Positions 51,329 through 60,391 of a stretch of 64,000 bases of DNA are shown in pieces; position 1 is the stretch's first letter; each line of letters starts with the position of its first letter. Origin of the DNA: Halorhabdus tiamatea SARL4B (lineage in GTDB: Archaea > Halobacteriota > Halobacteria > Halobacteriales > Haloarculaceae); NCBI RefSeq assembly GCF_000470655.1, contig NC_021921.1, forward strand, positions 1,488,001-1,552,000, in the 5' to 3' direction. The notes beneath the pieces were generated by a model, which saw only the letters and a list, made by a program, of their open reading frames with translations, did not search any database and was not told where the DNA came from. The position numbers and the translations under genes were made by a program.

Positions 51329-53091
51329 GTGGGGTCAGCGCCGAGGCCCTGGTCGAACTCGCAAAGCGGCGGGGCTTTTTCCTCCAGTCCGCGGGTGCCT
51401 ACGGCGGTGTCTCCGGGTTCTACACCTTCGGCCCGCAGGGTGCCGCCATGAAGCGAAACGTCGAGGACACCTGGCGTGAACGCTTCGCGATCCAGGAGGG
51501 CCACATGGAGGTCGACGCGCCGACGGTCCTGCCAGAACCCGTCTTCGAGGCCTCTGGCCACCTCGACGGTTTCGACGACATGCTCGTCGAGTGCCCCGAG
51601 TGCGGCCAGTCCCACCGGGCCGATCACATCGTCGAGGACGATCCCGACACCGGGATCGAGGAAGCCGAGTCGCTGGCCCCCGAACGCGTCGAGGAGGTCA
51701 TCGCCGAGTACGAACTCGCGTGTCCGACCTGCGGGACCGGGCTCGCCGGCCAGGCCATCGAGCAGTTCAACCTCATGTTCGAGACGACGATTGGGCCGGG
51801 CTCGTCCTCGCCGGGGTATCTCCGGCCCGAAACCGCCCAGGGAATCTTCATCGAGTTCCCGCAACTCGCCGAGTACGCCCGCAACCAGCTCCCCTTCGGC
51901 GTCACCCAGATCGGCCGGGCCTACCGCAACGAGATCAGTCCCCGGAAGTCCCTGCTCCGCGTGCGGGAGTTCACCCAGGCCGAACTGGAGCTGTTCGTCG
52001 ATCCCGACGCGGACGACGTTCCGGACCTTTCGGCGGTGGCCGACGTGACCGCACAGTTTTACTCCGCCGACGCCCAGGCCGAGGCCGACGGCGAACCCGT
52101 CGAGATGACTGTCGGTGAGGCGTTCGACGAGGGTGTCGTCGCCGACCCGTGGATCGCCTACTACCTGGGCGTCGCCGCCGAGTGGTACGCCGCCATCGGC
52201 GTCGACATGGATCGGTTCCGCTTTCGCCAGCACCGGCCGGGCGAACTCGCCCACTACTCCGAGGACTGCTGGGACGCCGAGGGCGAGGTCAGCGATCCGG
52301 GCGAAGACCCCGACTGGATCGAACTCGGCGGGTTCGCCTACCGCGCCGATTACGACCTCTCGAAACACGATGCCCATTCCGACGAGGACTTCACGGTCTT
52401 CAAACAGTACGACGAGCCGGTAAGTGTCGAAACGCCGACGGTCGATCCGGCGATGGGCTATCTCGGTCCCGAGTTCGGCGGTGCGGCGGGCAACGTCGCG
52501 GCGGCACTCGAAGCACTCGCCGAGGACGAACCCGACGCCTTCGACGGCGAGGACGTCACGGTCGACGTCGACGGTGAGTCATACACCGTGCCCGTCGAGA
52601 AAACGGGCTTCGCGATCGAGGAAGTCACCGAGTCCGGCGAGCACATCACCCCCCACGTCGTCGAGCCCTCGCTGGGGATCGACCGGGCGCTCTATACCGC
52701 GCTCGATCACGCCTATCGCGAGGACGAGGTCGACGGCGAGGAGCGGACCTACCTCGAACTCCCGCCGGAAGTCGCGCCGACTACCGTCGGCGTCTTCCCG
52801 CTCATGGACAAGGACGGCCTGGGCGAGCGCGCCCGCGAGATCGCCGCCGAGCTTCGGACGGCGGGCTTCTCGGTGGCCTACGACGACTCGGGGGCCATCG
52901 GCCGGCGGTACCGTCGCCAGGACGAGATCGGTACGCCGTACTGCGTGACCGTCGACTACGATACGCTCGAGGACGCCAGTGTGACGATCCGAGATCGTGA
53001 TAGTACCGACCAGACCCGCGTCGCCGTTGCGGACCTCGACTCGACGATCGAGTCCCTCGTCGACGGCGAGACGACCTTCGACGAGCTCTGA
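51325..53091 (+). CDS. glyS: Glycine-tRNA ligase
   Basis: A 588-residue class II aminoacyl-tRNA synthetase, dimeric eukaryote/archaeal type. Motif 2 is IGRAYRNEISPRKSLLRVRE and motif 3 is near VVEPSLGIDRALYTALDHAY. A zinc-like insert has CPECGQSHRADH and CPTCGTGL. The C-terminal anticodon-binding domain covers about residues 480-588 (TTVGVFPLMDKDGLGERARE). It overlaps the CBS gene, and the dolichol kinase gene follows after four bases. Confidence 0.96.
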   Translation: MSGVSAEALVELAKRRGFFLQSAGAYGGVSGFYTFGPQGAAMKRNVEDTWRERFAIQEGHMEVDAPTVLPEPVFEASGHLDGFDDMLVECPECGQSHRADHIVEDDPDTGIEEAESLAPERVEEVIAEYELACPTCGTGLAGQAIEQFNLMFETTIGPGSSSPGYLRPETAQGIFIEFPQLAEYARNQLPFGVTQIGRAYRNEISPRKSLLRVREFTQAELELFVDPDADDVPDLSAVADVTAQFYSADAQAEADGEPVEMTVGEAFDEGVVADPWIAYYLGVAAEWYAAIGVDMDRFRFRQHRPGELAHYSEDCWDAEGEVSDPGEDPDWIELGGFAYRADYDLSKHDAHSDEDFTVFKQYDEPVSVETPTVDPAMGYLGPEFGGAAGNVAAALEALAEDEPDAFDGEDVTVDVDGESYTVPVEKTGFAIEEVTESGEHITPHVVEPSLGIDRALYTALDHAYREDEVDGEERTYLELPPEVAPTTVGVFPLMDKDGLGERAREIAAELRTAGFSVAYDDSGAIGRRYRRQDEIGTPYCVTVDYDTLEDASVTIRDRDSTDQTRVAVADLDSTIESLVDGETTFDEL

Positions 53092-53095
53092 AACC

Positions 53096-53743
53096 GTGGT
53101 CCCGGACGTTCTCGATCGGATCGACGACGAAGTCACCCGCCGGCTCGTCCACGCGAGCACGAGTGCGCTTCCGCTTGCCTACGTGTACGTCGCGGAGATC
53201 TCCTGGCGACACGTCCAGGCGTTTCTGGTCCTCGCGATGGTGGGCGCGCTCGGCCTCGAGATCGTCCGGCTGTACGTCGGCCTGGAGTGGTGGATCTTCG
53301 ATCGGCTCACCAGGGAGTACGAACAGGAGAACCTCGCGGCGTACTTTCTGGGCGGGGTCGCGCTGACGCTGGTCGCGTTCGCCTTCCCGCCGCCGGGAGC
53401 CGACCCACTCTTTTCAAGCCCGATCGACCCCTCTCCGGTGGCAGTCCCGGCGATGCTCATGCTCACGATCGGCGACCCCTTCAGCGGCCTGCTCGGCGCT
53501 GGCGAACTCCGTTCTGTCAAGCAGACGTGGGTACTGCTGGCTACATTCGGCCTCACGACGCTCATCGCGAGCGCGTTCGTCCCGCCCGCTGGTGCGATCC
53601 TGGGTGGGCTGGCGGCGACCGCTGCTGACGGGGCCAAACCCGTCGTCCGGGGGTACGTCGTCGACGACAACCTCACGATCGCACCCGCCGCGGCCGTCAC
53701 GATGTTTCTCGCGATCGAATACCTCCCGGCACTCCCGTTGTGA
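53096..53743 (+). CDS. Dolichol kinase-like membrane protein
   Basis: A 215-residue membrane protein with about five to six hydrophobic helices. It starts at GTG 53096 (VVPDVLDRIDDEVTRRLVHA), only four bases after glyS. LMLTIGDPFSGLLGAGEL and ATAADGAKPVVRGYVVDDNL resemble the CTP:polyprenol kinase/cytidylyltransferase fold. It would phosphorylate dolichol for the lipid carrier of S-layer N-glycosylation. The assignment is by family resemblance; the substrate has not been proven. Confidence 0.78.
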   Translation: MVPDVLDRIDDEVTRRLVHASTSALPLAYVYVAEISWRHVQAFLVLAMVGALGLEIVRLYVGLEWWIFDRLTREYEQENLAAYFLGGVALTLVAFAFPPPGADPLFSSPIDPSPVAVPAMLMLTIGDPFSGLLGAGELRSVKQTWVLLATFGLTTLIASAFVPPAGAILGGLAATAADGAKPVVRGYVVDDNLTIAPAAAVTMFLAIEYLPALPL

Positions 53744-53835
53744 CCGCGTTCCGTCCGCGAGCTCGCCGACGACACGCTTCACTTTCACCCTGGTACGAGA
53801 ACGCTTAACCGCAATCGTCACGAATCAGCGGACAG

Positions 53836-56340
53836 ATGGCGGCAACTGACGCGACTGCGGAGTCTATCGATCGCCCGCTCGTCGAGCCCGGGGTCTTAGA
53901 GCAGCGAAGCTACCAGACCAAACTGGCCGACGCCGCCGCGGCCGATCACACGCTGGTCTGTCTCCCCACCGGACTGGGCAAGACGGCGGTCAGCCTGCTG
54001 GTGACCGCCGAGCGCCTCCACGAAGTCGGCGGGAAGTCACTCTTGCTCGCGCCGACCAAACCGCTCGTCCAGCAACACGCCGACTTCTATCGCGAGGCTC
54101 TCACGATCGACGACGAGGAGATCGTCGTCTTTACCGGGGAGGTCCGGCCCGACGACCGCGCAGAGCTGTGGGAGTCGGCGACCGTCGTCGTCGCCACGCC
54201 CCAGGTCGTCGAGAACGACCTGCTGGGCTCGCGGATCGATCTCTCGCCGGTGACCCACTGCACCTTCGACGAGTGCCACCGCGCGAGCGGCGAGTACCCC
54301 TACACCTACATCGCCGAGCGCTATCACGAGGAGAGTGTGGACCCGCTCGTGACGGGCATGAGCGCCTCGCCCGGCGACGACGAGGAGGCCATCCTCCAGG
54401 TGTGTGACAACCTCGGCATCCGCGAGGTCGAGGTCATGACGAGCGAGGACGCCGATGTCGAGGCCTACACCCACAACACGAGCGTCAACTGGGAACGCGT
54501 CGAGCTGCCCGAACCGGTCGTCGAGATCCGCGACGCCCTCCAGGACGTCATCCACGACCGGATGACCCAACTCAAGGAACTCGGCGTGACGTCCTCGACT
54601 CAGGCCGACGTTTCCGAGCGCGAGATCCGGAAGATCCAGGCCAAGCTCCGGGAATTGATGGACAACGACCAATCTGAGGGCTACCAGGGGATGAGCCTGC
54701 TCGCCGAGGTCCGGAAGCTCCGGACGGCCGTGACCTACGCCGAGACCCAGAGCGTCGAGAGCCTGCGGCGGTACCTCGAACGTCTCCGGGAGGCCGCACG
54801 GTCCTCCGGAGCCTCGAAGGCCGATCAGCGACTCATCAGCGCGCCGAAAGTCCGGGAAGCCCGCCGGAAGGCCGAGGACTTCGACGACCTCCACCCGAAG
54901 TTCCGCCGGACCCGGATGCAGATCGCCGAGACGCTGGGCATCCACGACGGCGAGCGCGTGATTGTCTTCACCGAATCCCGGGACACCGCCGAGACCCTGA
55001 CGGACTTTCTGGCCGAGCATTTCACCGTCGAGAAGTTCGTCGGCCAGAGCGACACCGACGGCAGCGACGGCATGACCCAGACCGAACAGCAGGAGACCCT
55101 AGAAGCCTTCCGGGCCGGCGAGTTCGAGGTGCTGGTCTCGACCAGCGTCGCCGAGGAGGGGCTGGACGTCCCCGAGGTCGATCTCGTCCTCTTCTACGAA
55201 CCCGTCCCGACGGCCATCCGGTCGATCCAGCGCAAGGGCCGGACCGGTCGCCAGACCGAGGGGGCGGTCGTGGTCCTGATCGCCGAGGACACCCGCGACG
55301 AGGCCTACTTCTGGAAGGCCCGCCAGGACGAGAAGCGCATGGAGGAGGAACTCCGGACGCTGAAGGAGATGGCCGGCGACATCGAGAGCCACCTCCGCGA
55401 ACAGATGGGGTTGGAGGGATACGAGGAGACGTCCCCGGAATCGGACGATACGACCGCTGGAAGTAACGCGGTGGAGGCGGTCGAGACGACTGACGACCCG
55501 GCAGACGCCGACGATGATGACGAGCAAACCGTTCAGGGAGCAGCCGATGGCGGTGAGGGCGACGGCCAGACCGGCTTGGACGCGTTCGCGGCGAGCGACG
55601 ATGGCGTCACCGAGTCTCCGACGGGGGAAGCTGACGACCAGCCAGACCAGGACGAAGAAACGACGGTTGCGACGGCCGATGGCGAAGACACCATCGAGGT
55701 CGTCATCGACCAGCGCGAACTCGATGCCTCGATCGGGCGGGACCTCTCGCGTCGCGACGGGTTCGAGACACGCCTGGAGACGCTGGAGGTGGGCGACTAC
55801 GTGCTCTCGGATCGCGTCGTCGTCGAGCGCAAGACGATTTCGGACTTCCTCGACACGCTGACGGGCGGCGATCGCTCGATGTTCGAGCAGGTCAAAGACG
55901 ACGCCCGCTATTACGACCGGCCGGTCGTGATTCTGGAGGGCGACGGACTCTACGAGGAGCGCAACGTCCACCCCAACGCGATCCGCGGTGCGCTGGCGTC
56001 GCTGGCGGTCGACTTCGGCGCGAGCGTCCTCCGGACCGACGACGAGAGCGGGACGGCCGACCTTCTGGCGACGATCGCCACCCGAGAGCAGGAGACCGAC
56101 GATCGGGAAATCAGTGTCCACGGCGAGAAGGGTTCGAAGACCCTGCCCGAACAACAGGAGTACGTCGTCGCCTCGATCGCCGACGTGGGGCCGGTCACTG
56201 CCCAGGCACTGCTCGAACACTTCGGCAGCGTCGAGGCGGTGATGACTGCCGGCGAGGCGGATCTCCTCGACGTCGAGGGTGTCGGCGCGGTCACCGCCGA
56301 GCGGATTCGAGAAGTAGTTGGCAGCGAGTACCAGCCGTAG
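53836..56340 (+). CDS. hef: Hef helicase-nuclease
   Basis: An 834-residue fork-repair protein joining an SF2 helicase to an XPF-type nuclease. Helicase motifs are LVCLPTGLGKTAVSLLVTAE (Walker A), CTFDECHRAS (DECH box), SASPGDDEEA (motif III-like) and QRKGRTGRQ (motif VI). An acidic, disordered linker spans about residues 535-620. The nuclease has IDQRELDASIGRDL and VVERKTISDFLDTL, with the ERK catalytic core at 664-666. Tandem helix-hairpin-helix motifs end the protein (ASIADVGPVTAQALLEHFGS). Haloarchaeal Hef acts at stalled forks and overlaps in function with Hjc. Confidence 0.95.
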   Translation: MAATDATAESIDRPLVEPGVLEQRSYQTKLADAAAADHTLVCLPTGLGKTAVSLLVTAERLHEVGGKSLLLAPTKPLVQQHADFYREALTIDDEEIVVFTGEVRPDDRAELWESATVVVATPQVVENDLLGSRIDLSPVTHCTFDECHRASGEYPYTYIAERYHEESVDPLVTGMSASPGDDEEAILQVCDNLGIREVEVMTSEDADVEAYTHNTSVNWERVELPEPVVEIRDALQDVIHDRMTQLKELGVTSSTQADVSEREIRKIQAKLRELMDNDQSEGYQGMSLLAEVRKLRTAVTYAETQSVESLRRYLERLREAARSSGASKADQRLISAPKVREARRKAEDFDDLHPKFRRTRMQIAETLGIHDGERVIVFTESRDTAETLTDFLAEHFTVEKFVGQSDTDGSDGMTQTEQQETLEAFRAGEFEVLVSTSVAEEGLDVPEVDLVLFYEPVPTAIRSIQRKGRTGRQTEGAVVVLIAEDTRDEAYFWKARQDEKRMEEELRTLKEMAGDIESHLREQMGLEGYEETSPESDDTTAGSNAVEAVETTDDPADADDDDEQTVQGAADGGEGDGQTGLDAFAASDDGVTESPTGEADDQPDQDEETTVATADGEDTIEVVIDQRELDASIGRDLSRRDGFETRLETLEVGDYVLSDRVVVERKTISDFLDTLTGGDRSMFEQVKDDARYYDRPVVILEGDGLYEERNVHPNAIRGALASLAVDFGASVLRTDDESGTADLLATIATREQETDDREISVHGEKGSKTLPEQQEYVVASIADVGPVTAQALLEHFGSVEAVMTAGEADLLDVEGVGAVTAERIREVVGSEYQP

Positions 56341-56365
56341 ACTCGCTTACGGTTTTGTGGCGGCG

Positions 56366-56563
56366 CTACGGAATGATCTCGGCGATGCGCTGTGGCTCAC
56401 CGGACAGCGACGGCTCCGGATCGACCAACTGGAGCACCTCGTGGTCGGTCACGTCGGGGTAGGACTTGCCGACCGCGTCCTCGATCATCTCCTTGTCGAG
56501 GCGGAAGTCCGTCCCCTCGTAGACGACGTCGACGCCGGTTTCGTCGAAGGACAGAGCAGTCAT
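56366..56563 (-). CDS. DUF5800 family small protein
   Basis: A 65-residue protein: MTALSFDETGVDVVYEGTDF, IEDAVGKSYPDVTDHEVLQL, ending AEIIP. This opening matches my recollection of the haloarchaeal DUF5800 family. No membrane helix is seen. A minus-strand CTTATATTCG element (56584-56593) lies 26 bases upstream of ATG 56563, so the transcript is leaderless. It is convergent with hef and divergent from the bactofilin-like gene. Function unknown. Confidence 0.8.
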   Translation of the reverse strand: MTALSFDETGVDVVYEGTDFRLDKEMIEDAVGKSYPDVTDHEVLQLVDPEPSLSGEPQRIAEIIP

Positions 56564-56655
56564 ACCCGGGAATTGCGCGCTGGCGAATATAAGCTTCTTG
56601 GAGAGTCGGGACGTCCTCGCCACACCGTCAGACACCCGTCAGACGCGTGCTGGGG

Positions 56656-56663
56656 GTTTAAGA
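56656..56663 (+). promoter_or_regulatory. TATA-like element of the bactofilin-like gene
   Basis: GTTTAAGA is centred 27 bases before the GTG at 56687. It supports a leaderless GTG start. Confidence 0.45.
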
Positions 56664-56686
56664 CGGTAGATTACACAGTTACGAAC

Positions 56687-57742
56687 GTGCTGCGATCGAC
56701 GCCGCTCGAGGAGCTGGTGATCCCCGACGGGACGACCGTCGAGGAGCACGACCTGGTCACCGACGGCGACGTGGTCGTCGGCGGCCAGAGCACCGTCGAG
56801 TTCGGCGTCCGGGGGAACACCGTCATCGCTGGCGAGCGCACCCGTTTCGGCGGCCACATCGAAGCCGAAGGCGACTGCCGACTCGACATGTGGTGTGACG
56901 TCGCCGCGGACGTCCTCGTCGGCGAGGACGCGTATCTGGGCGAGCGCGTCCACATCGGCGGCGAGTTGAAGGTCGCGGGGGATCTCGACATCGGCGACGA
57001 CGTCGACATCGACGACGGCTTCGAGGCCAACGGCTGGATCGTCATCCGAAACCCGATGCCGACGATCGTCTTCCTCTTTGTCTACCTCAGCCACCTCTTG
57101 CGGATCGGCGAGGAGGACGCTGCCGAGGACGTCCTGGCGGCGGCCCTGGACGCCGACCGGGACGCCCAACCGCTACTCGTCCCCAGGGGGACCCACGTCA
57201 GCGACGACGCCTGGCGCGTCTCCGCGCCGGCCCGCATCGGCGACGACTGCCGACTCCACGGCAACCTCCGGGCCGAGTCACTCACGGTCGGCCGGGACAC
57301 GATCGTCTTCGGCTCTCTCCGGGCGAAAGACGACCTCACGGTCGGGCGCGCGACCGAGATCAAAGGCGACGTGACCACCCGAAACGGGACCGTCTCGATC
57401 GGCCCCGGCGTCCACGTCTGGGGTGACGTCGCGGCCGAGAACGTCAGGCTCCACGAGAACGCCACGGTCGACGGGACGATCCGGGTGGCCGACGAGATGG
57501 AGATGCACACGGACAGCGTCCTCGACGACGCCGACGAGGCGGCCGAGGCGATGGCTGCGGTCGCTGCCGATCTCGACGAGACGGCCTTCGTCGACTCAGA
57601 CGGTGCTCCCGATCGGGCAGCCGACGAACCCCCGGAAGACGAGGCGGATTCGTCTTCGTCATCGGACGAGGCGGGCTCGACTCCGTCCTCGGACGAGGCG
57701 GGCTCGGAGACTGTCTCTCCCGAGTCGTCGTCCGGCGAATAG
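56687..57742 (+). CDS. Bactofilin/polymer-forming family protein with acidic tail
   Basis: A 351-residue protein starting at GTG 56687 (LRSTPLEELVIPDGTTVEEH). Two runs of about 6-residue beta-helix turns (TVIAGERTRFGGHIEAEGDC; ESLTVGRDTIVFGSLRAKDD) resemble bactofilins, which polymerise into cytoskeletal filaments. A hydrophobic stretch (NPMPTIVFLFVYLSHLL) separates the two halves. The C-terminal 70 residues are disordered, rich in Asp, Glu and Ser, with a duplicated SSSDEAGS element. Similar proteins are conserved in haloarchaea. A structural or membrane-scaffold role is inferred. Confidence 0.78.
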   Translation: MLRSTPLEELVIPDGTTVEEHDLVTDGDVVVGGQSTVEFGVRGNTVIAGERTRFGGHIEAEGDCRLDMWCDVAADVLVGEDAYLGERVHIGGELKVAGDLDIGDDVDIDDGFEANGWIVIRNPMPTIVFLFVYLSHLLRIGEEDAAEDVLAAALDADRDAQPLLVPRGTHVSDDAWRVSAPARIGDDCRLHGNLRAESLTVGRDTIVFGSLRAKDDLTVGRATEIKGDVTTRNGTVSIGPGVHVWGDVAAENVRLHENATVDGTIRVADEMEMHTDSVLDDADEAAEAMAAVAADLDETAFVDSDGAPDRAADEPPEDEADSSSSSDEAGSTPSSDEAGSETVSPESSSGE

Positions 57743-57842
57743 CCGCTCGGACTCGGTGCGATCGACGTCTCGCCGAGTCGGTCTTTCTGCTGTCGGAGTT
57801 CCGTCGAAAAGAGTGCTCCCCTCTTCACCTCGTGTCGTCTCC

Positions 57843-59318
57843 CTACTCGGTCTCGTAGCGATCGAACAGGTTCGAGAGTTGCTGTGCGCGCATGCTGAGG
57901 GTCTTGGCGTTGACGTACATCTCCCCGAGCGCGAGGGTCTGTTCCTCGGCGACGGCGGCGACGCTCTCGGCTTCGTCCATGTTCTCGCGGCTGATCTCGG
58001 CGGCGCTGTCGGCGATGCTCGCGACCTCCTCGCTGGAGGCGGCCTGGTCGTCGGTCGCGTCGCTGATCTCCTTGATGCCGCTGGTGGTGTCCTGGACGTG
58101 ATTGAGAACTGATTCCATCGCGTCGAGCCCCTCGGTCATCGTCTCCTGACCCTCGCTAACCGTCTCGCGCATCGTCTCCATCTCTTCGACTGTCTGGGTC
58201 GTCTGCTCCTGGATGTCGGTGATCAGGTCTTCGATCTCGCCGGTGGCGTCTTTGGTCTCCTCGGCTAAGCTCTTGACCTCGTCGGCGACGACGGTGAAGC
58301 CGTTGTTGTCGCCGTTGCTCGCGTGGGCGGCCTCGATCGAGGCGTTCAGCGCGAGGATGTTGGTCTGCTCGGCGATGTCGTCGATGAGATCGACGATCTG
58401 TCCGACTTCGTCCATCCGTTCGTCGAGGGTTTCGACAGTCTCGACGACGTGTTCGGTCTGGTCGTCGACTTCGTTCATGGCGTCGCTGACGTCGCGGGCG
58501 GCCTCGATACCTTCGACCGTCCGGCGCTCGGTCTGGTCGGCCTTCTCGGTGACTTCGTCCGAGGAGGCAGCGATTTCCTCTATCGTCGCCGACATCTCCC
58601 CCATCTCCTCGGAGATCTGGGTCACTTGCTCGTGTTGCTCGTGGAAGGCGTCGGCGATGTCCTGGATGCTCTCGGCCATGTTCTCGGACGCCTCCCGGAC
58701 GGCCTCGGTCGCCGTCGAGACCTGTCCGCTGGAGTCGGCGACGTCGTCGCTGAACTCGTCGGCCGCCCGGATCGTCCGCTCGAAGGCGACGACCATCTCG
58801 TTGAATTCCGCGGCGAGGTCGTTGAGGTCCTCCGACTCGGTGTCTTCGCCGAGTCGGACCGTCAGGTCCCCGTCGCTGACGTCGCCGATCGACTGGGTGT
58901 ACGCCCCCACGCGATCCCCAAGTCCACCGTCGTCGACGATGCGCGTCCCACCGTCCGGCGTCACCTTCGCTCGGGCCGGTGACGGCGGCGTCCCCATTCG
59001 AAGTGACTCGATCGTCCCGCGTGCGTCCGCGAGGTCACGCTCGAGAGCCGCGCGTTCGTCTTTCAGCCGAGAACGCTCGGCTTCGAGGGTAGCAACCTGG
59101 GATTCGAGCCCTGTCCGTGCCGACTGAAGCGACGCAATGGAACTCGAGATGTCGGTGAGGGCGAGCGCGAGCGCCGCGCCGGCGAGCACGAAGCTCCCAC
59201 CGGCCAGGAACGGATACGCCGACGACGGCGCGACGAACGGCAACGCGGCCTGGACGACCGCGTGTGCCAGTTGGAATCCAAGCGCTACCCGCGTCTCTCG
59301 CGTGAGGGGGCGTGCCAT
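57843..59318 (-). CDS. Methyl-accepting chemotaxis transducer
   Basis: A 491-residue transducer. Two short membrane helices near the N-terminus (residues about 12-55) leave almost no extracellular loop, so it probably senses through the membrane or cytoplasm. A coiled-coil linker follows, and the HAMP-like region (about 140-195, IGDVSDGDLTVRLGEDTESE) leads into the signalling domain, whose tip is DDIAEQTNILALNASIEAAH and FTVVADEVKSLAEETK. Glu/Gln-rich pairs flank it as candidate methylation sites. No other che genes are nearby. The leaderless promoter GATATTTATG lies 27 bases upstream. Confidence 0.9.
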   Translation of the reverse strand: MARPLTRETRVALGFQLAHAVVQAALPFVAPSSAYPFLAGGSFVLAGAALALALTDISSSIASLQSARTGLESQVATLEAERSRLKDERAALERDLADARGTIESLRMGTPPSPARAKVTPDGGTRIVDDGGLGDRVGAYTQSIGDVSDGDLTVRLGEDTESEDLNDLAAEFNEMVVAFERTIRAADEFSDDVADSSGQVSTATEAVREASENMAESIQDIADAFHEQHEQVTQISEEMGEMSATIEEIAASSDEVTEKADQTERRTVEGIEAARDVSDAMNEVDDQTEHVVETVETLDERMDEVGQIVDLIDDIAEQTNILALNASIEAAHASNGDNNGFTVVADEVKSLAEETKDATGEIEDLITDIQEQTTQTVEEMETMRETVSEGQETMTEGLDAMESVLNHVQDTTSGIKEISDATDDQAASSEEVASIADSAAEISRENMDEAESVAAVAEEQTLALGEMYVNAKTLSMRAQQLSNLFDRYETE

Positions 59319-59340
59319 GACTTATCCTTGATAGAAGACC

Positions 59341-59350
59341 CATAAATATC
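59341..59350 (-). promoter_or_regulatory. TATA box of the chemotaxis transducer gene
   Basis: On the minus strand the element reads GATATTTATG, centred 27 bases before ATG 59318. Confidence 0.55.
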
Positions 59351-59431
59351 CTTCTACCGTAACTGACACACGACTGTGACTCGGGACAGAACTGACGGAC
59401 AAAAAGACAGTAGGGCGGACGTCTCTCGGCG

Positions 59432-60391
59432 TCAGGCGTCGAGCTCGAGGTCCTCGGCGCGACCGTCGATCCACTCCTGAAGTTCTTCGATCGCTTCCTC
59501 GCCCTTCTCCTCGTCCTTGAAGAGGTGTTTGAACCGGCCCTGGTTTTCGAGCCACTCCCGGACCGGCTTGCGGTCGCGGATCTTATTTACGCTCGTGATC
59601 TCGCCGTCTTCCATCTCGAAGACCGGGAACAGTCCGGTCTCGACGGCAAGCTCGGCCATCTCGACCGTCTTCGAGGACTCGTAACTCCAGCCGACCGGAC
59701 ACGGGGCATAGACGTGCAGGAACTTCGGGCCGTCACGCGAGAGCGCCTCCTCGACCTTCTGCTTGAAGTCGTGGGGGTTCGAGATCGACGCGGTGGCGAC
59801 GTACTCGACGCCGTGGGCCGCCGCGATCGAGGCCATGTCCTTCTTGTTGGTGTCGTTCCCGATCGACTCCTGGCCGGCGGGCGAGGTGGTCGTCGACGCG
59901 CCGAAGGGCGTCTGGCTCGAACGCTGGACGCCCGTGTTCATGTACGCCTCGTTGTCGTACATGATGTAGAGGACGTCGTGCCCGCGCTCCATCATGCCCG
60001 ATAGCGCGCGAAAGCCGATGTCGGCGGTCGCGCCGTCGCCGCCGATGGCGATGATGTTGAGGTCGTCCTCGTCCTGGACGTCGAGGTGGTCAGGGTCACG
60101 GCGGTCGAAGGACTGGTAGGCCGCTTCGACGCCCGCAGCGACGCTCGCTGCGTTCTCGAAGATGTTGTGGATGTAGCTCGTCCCCCAGGAACTCTCGGGA
60201 TAGGGGGTCGAGACGACCTCCATACAACCCGTGGCGTTGGTGACGATGGTGTTCTCACCGGCCGCTTCGGTGATGTACTTCATCGCCAGGGCGGGGCCAC
60301 ACCCGGCACACGCGCGGTGGCCCGGGTTCCAGAGTTCCTCGCCATGCTCGACCTCGTCGGTGTAGTCCTGATCCTGTAAGTCTGAACTCAT
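59432..60391 (-). CDS. porB: Pyruvate:ferredoxin oxidoreductase beta subunit
   Basis: A 319-residue thiamine-diphosphate subunit. HRACAGCGPALAMKYITEAA has the first two Cys of an iron-sulfur site, a third Cys follows in TNATGCMEVV, and a late one lies in YAPCPVGWSYESSKTVEMAE. The ThDP fold is IIAIGGDGATADIGFRAL and LYIMYDNEAYMNTG. Together with porA, porD and porC it should oxidise pyruvate (or a related 2-oxoacid) to acyl-CoA, reducing ferredoxin. The ATG overlaps the porA stop. A 2-oxoisovalerate specificity cannot be excluded. Confidence 0.88.
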   Translation of the reverse strand: MSSDLQDQDYTDEVEHGEELWNPGHRACAGCGPALAMKYITEAAGENTIVTNATGCMEVVSTPYPESSWGTSYIHNIFENAASVAAGVEAAYQSFDRRDPDHLDVQDEDDLNIIAIGGDGATADIGFRALSGMMERGHDVLYIMYDNEAYMNTGVQRSSQTPFGASTTTSPAGQESIGNDTNKKDMASIAAAHGVEYVATASISNPHDFKQKVEEALSRDGPKFLHVYAPCPVGWSYESSKTVEMAELAVETGLFPVFEMEDGEITSVNKIRDRKPVREWLENQGRFKHLFKDEEKGEEAIEELQEWIDGRAEDLELDA

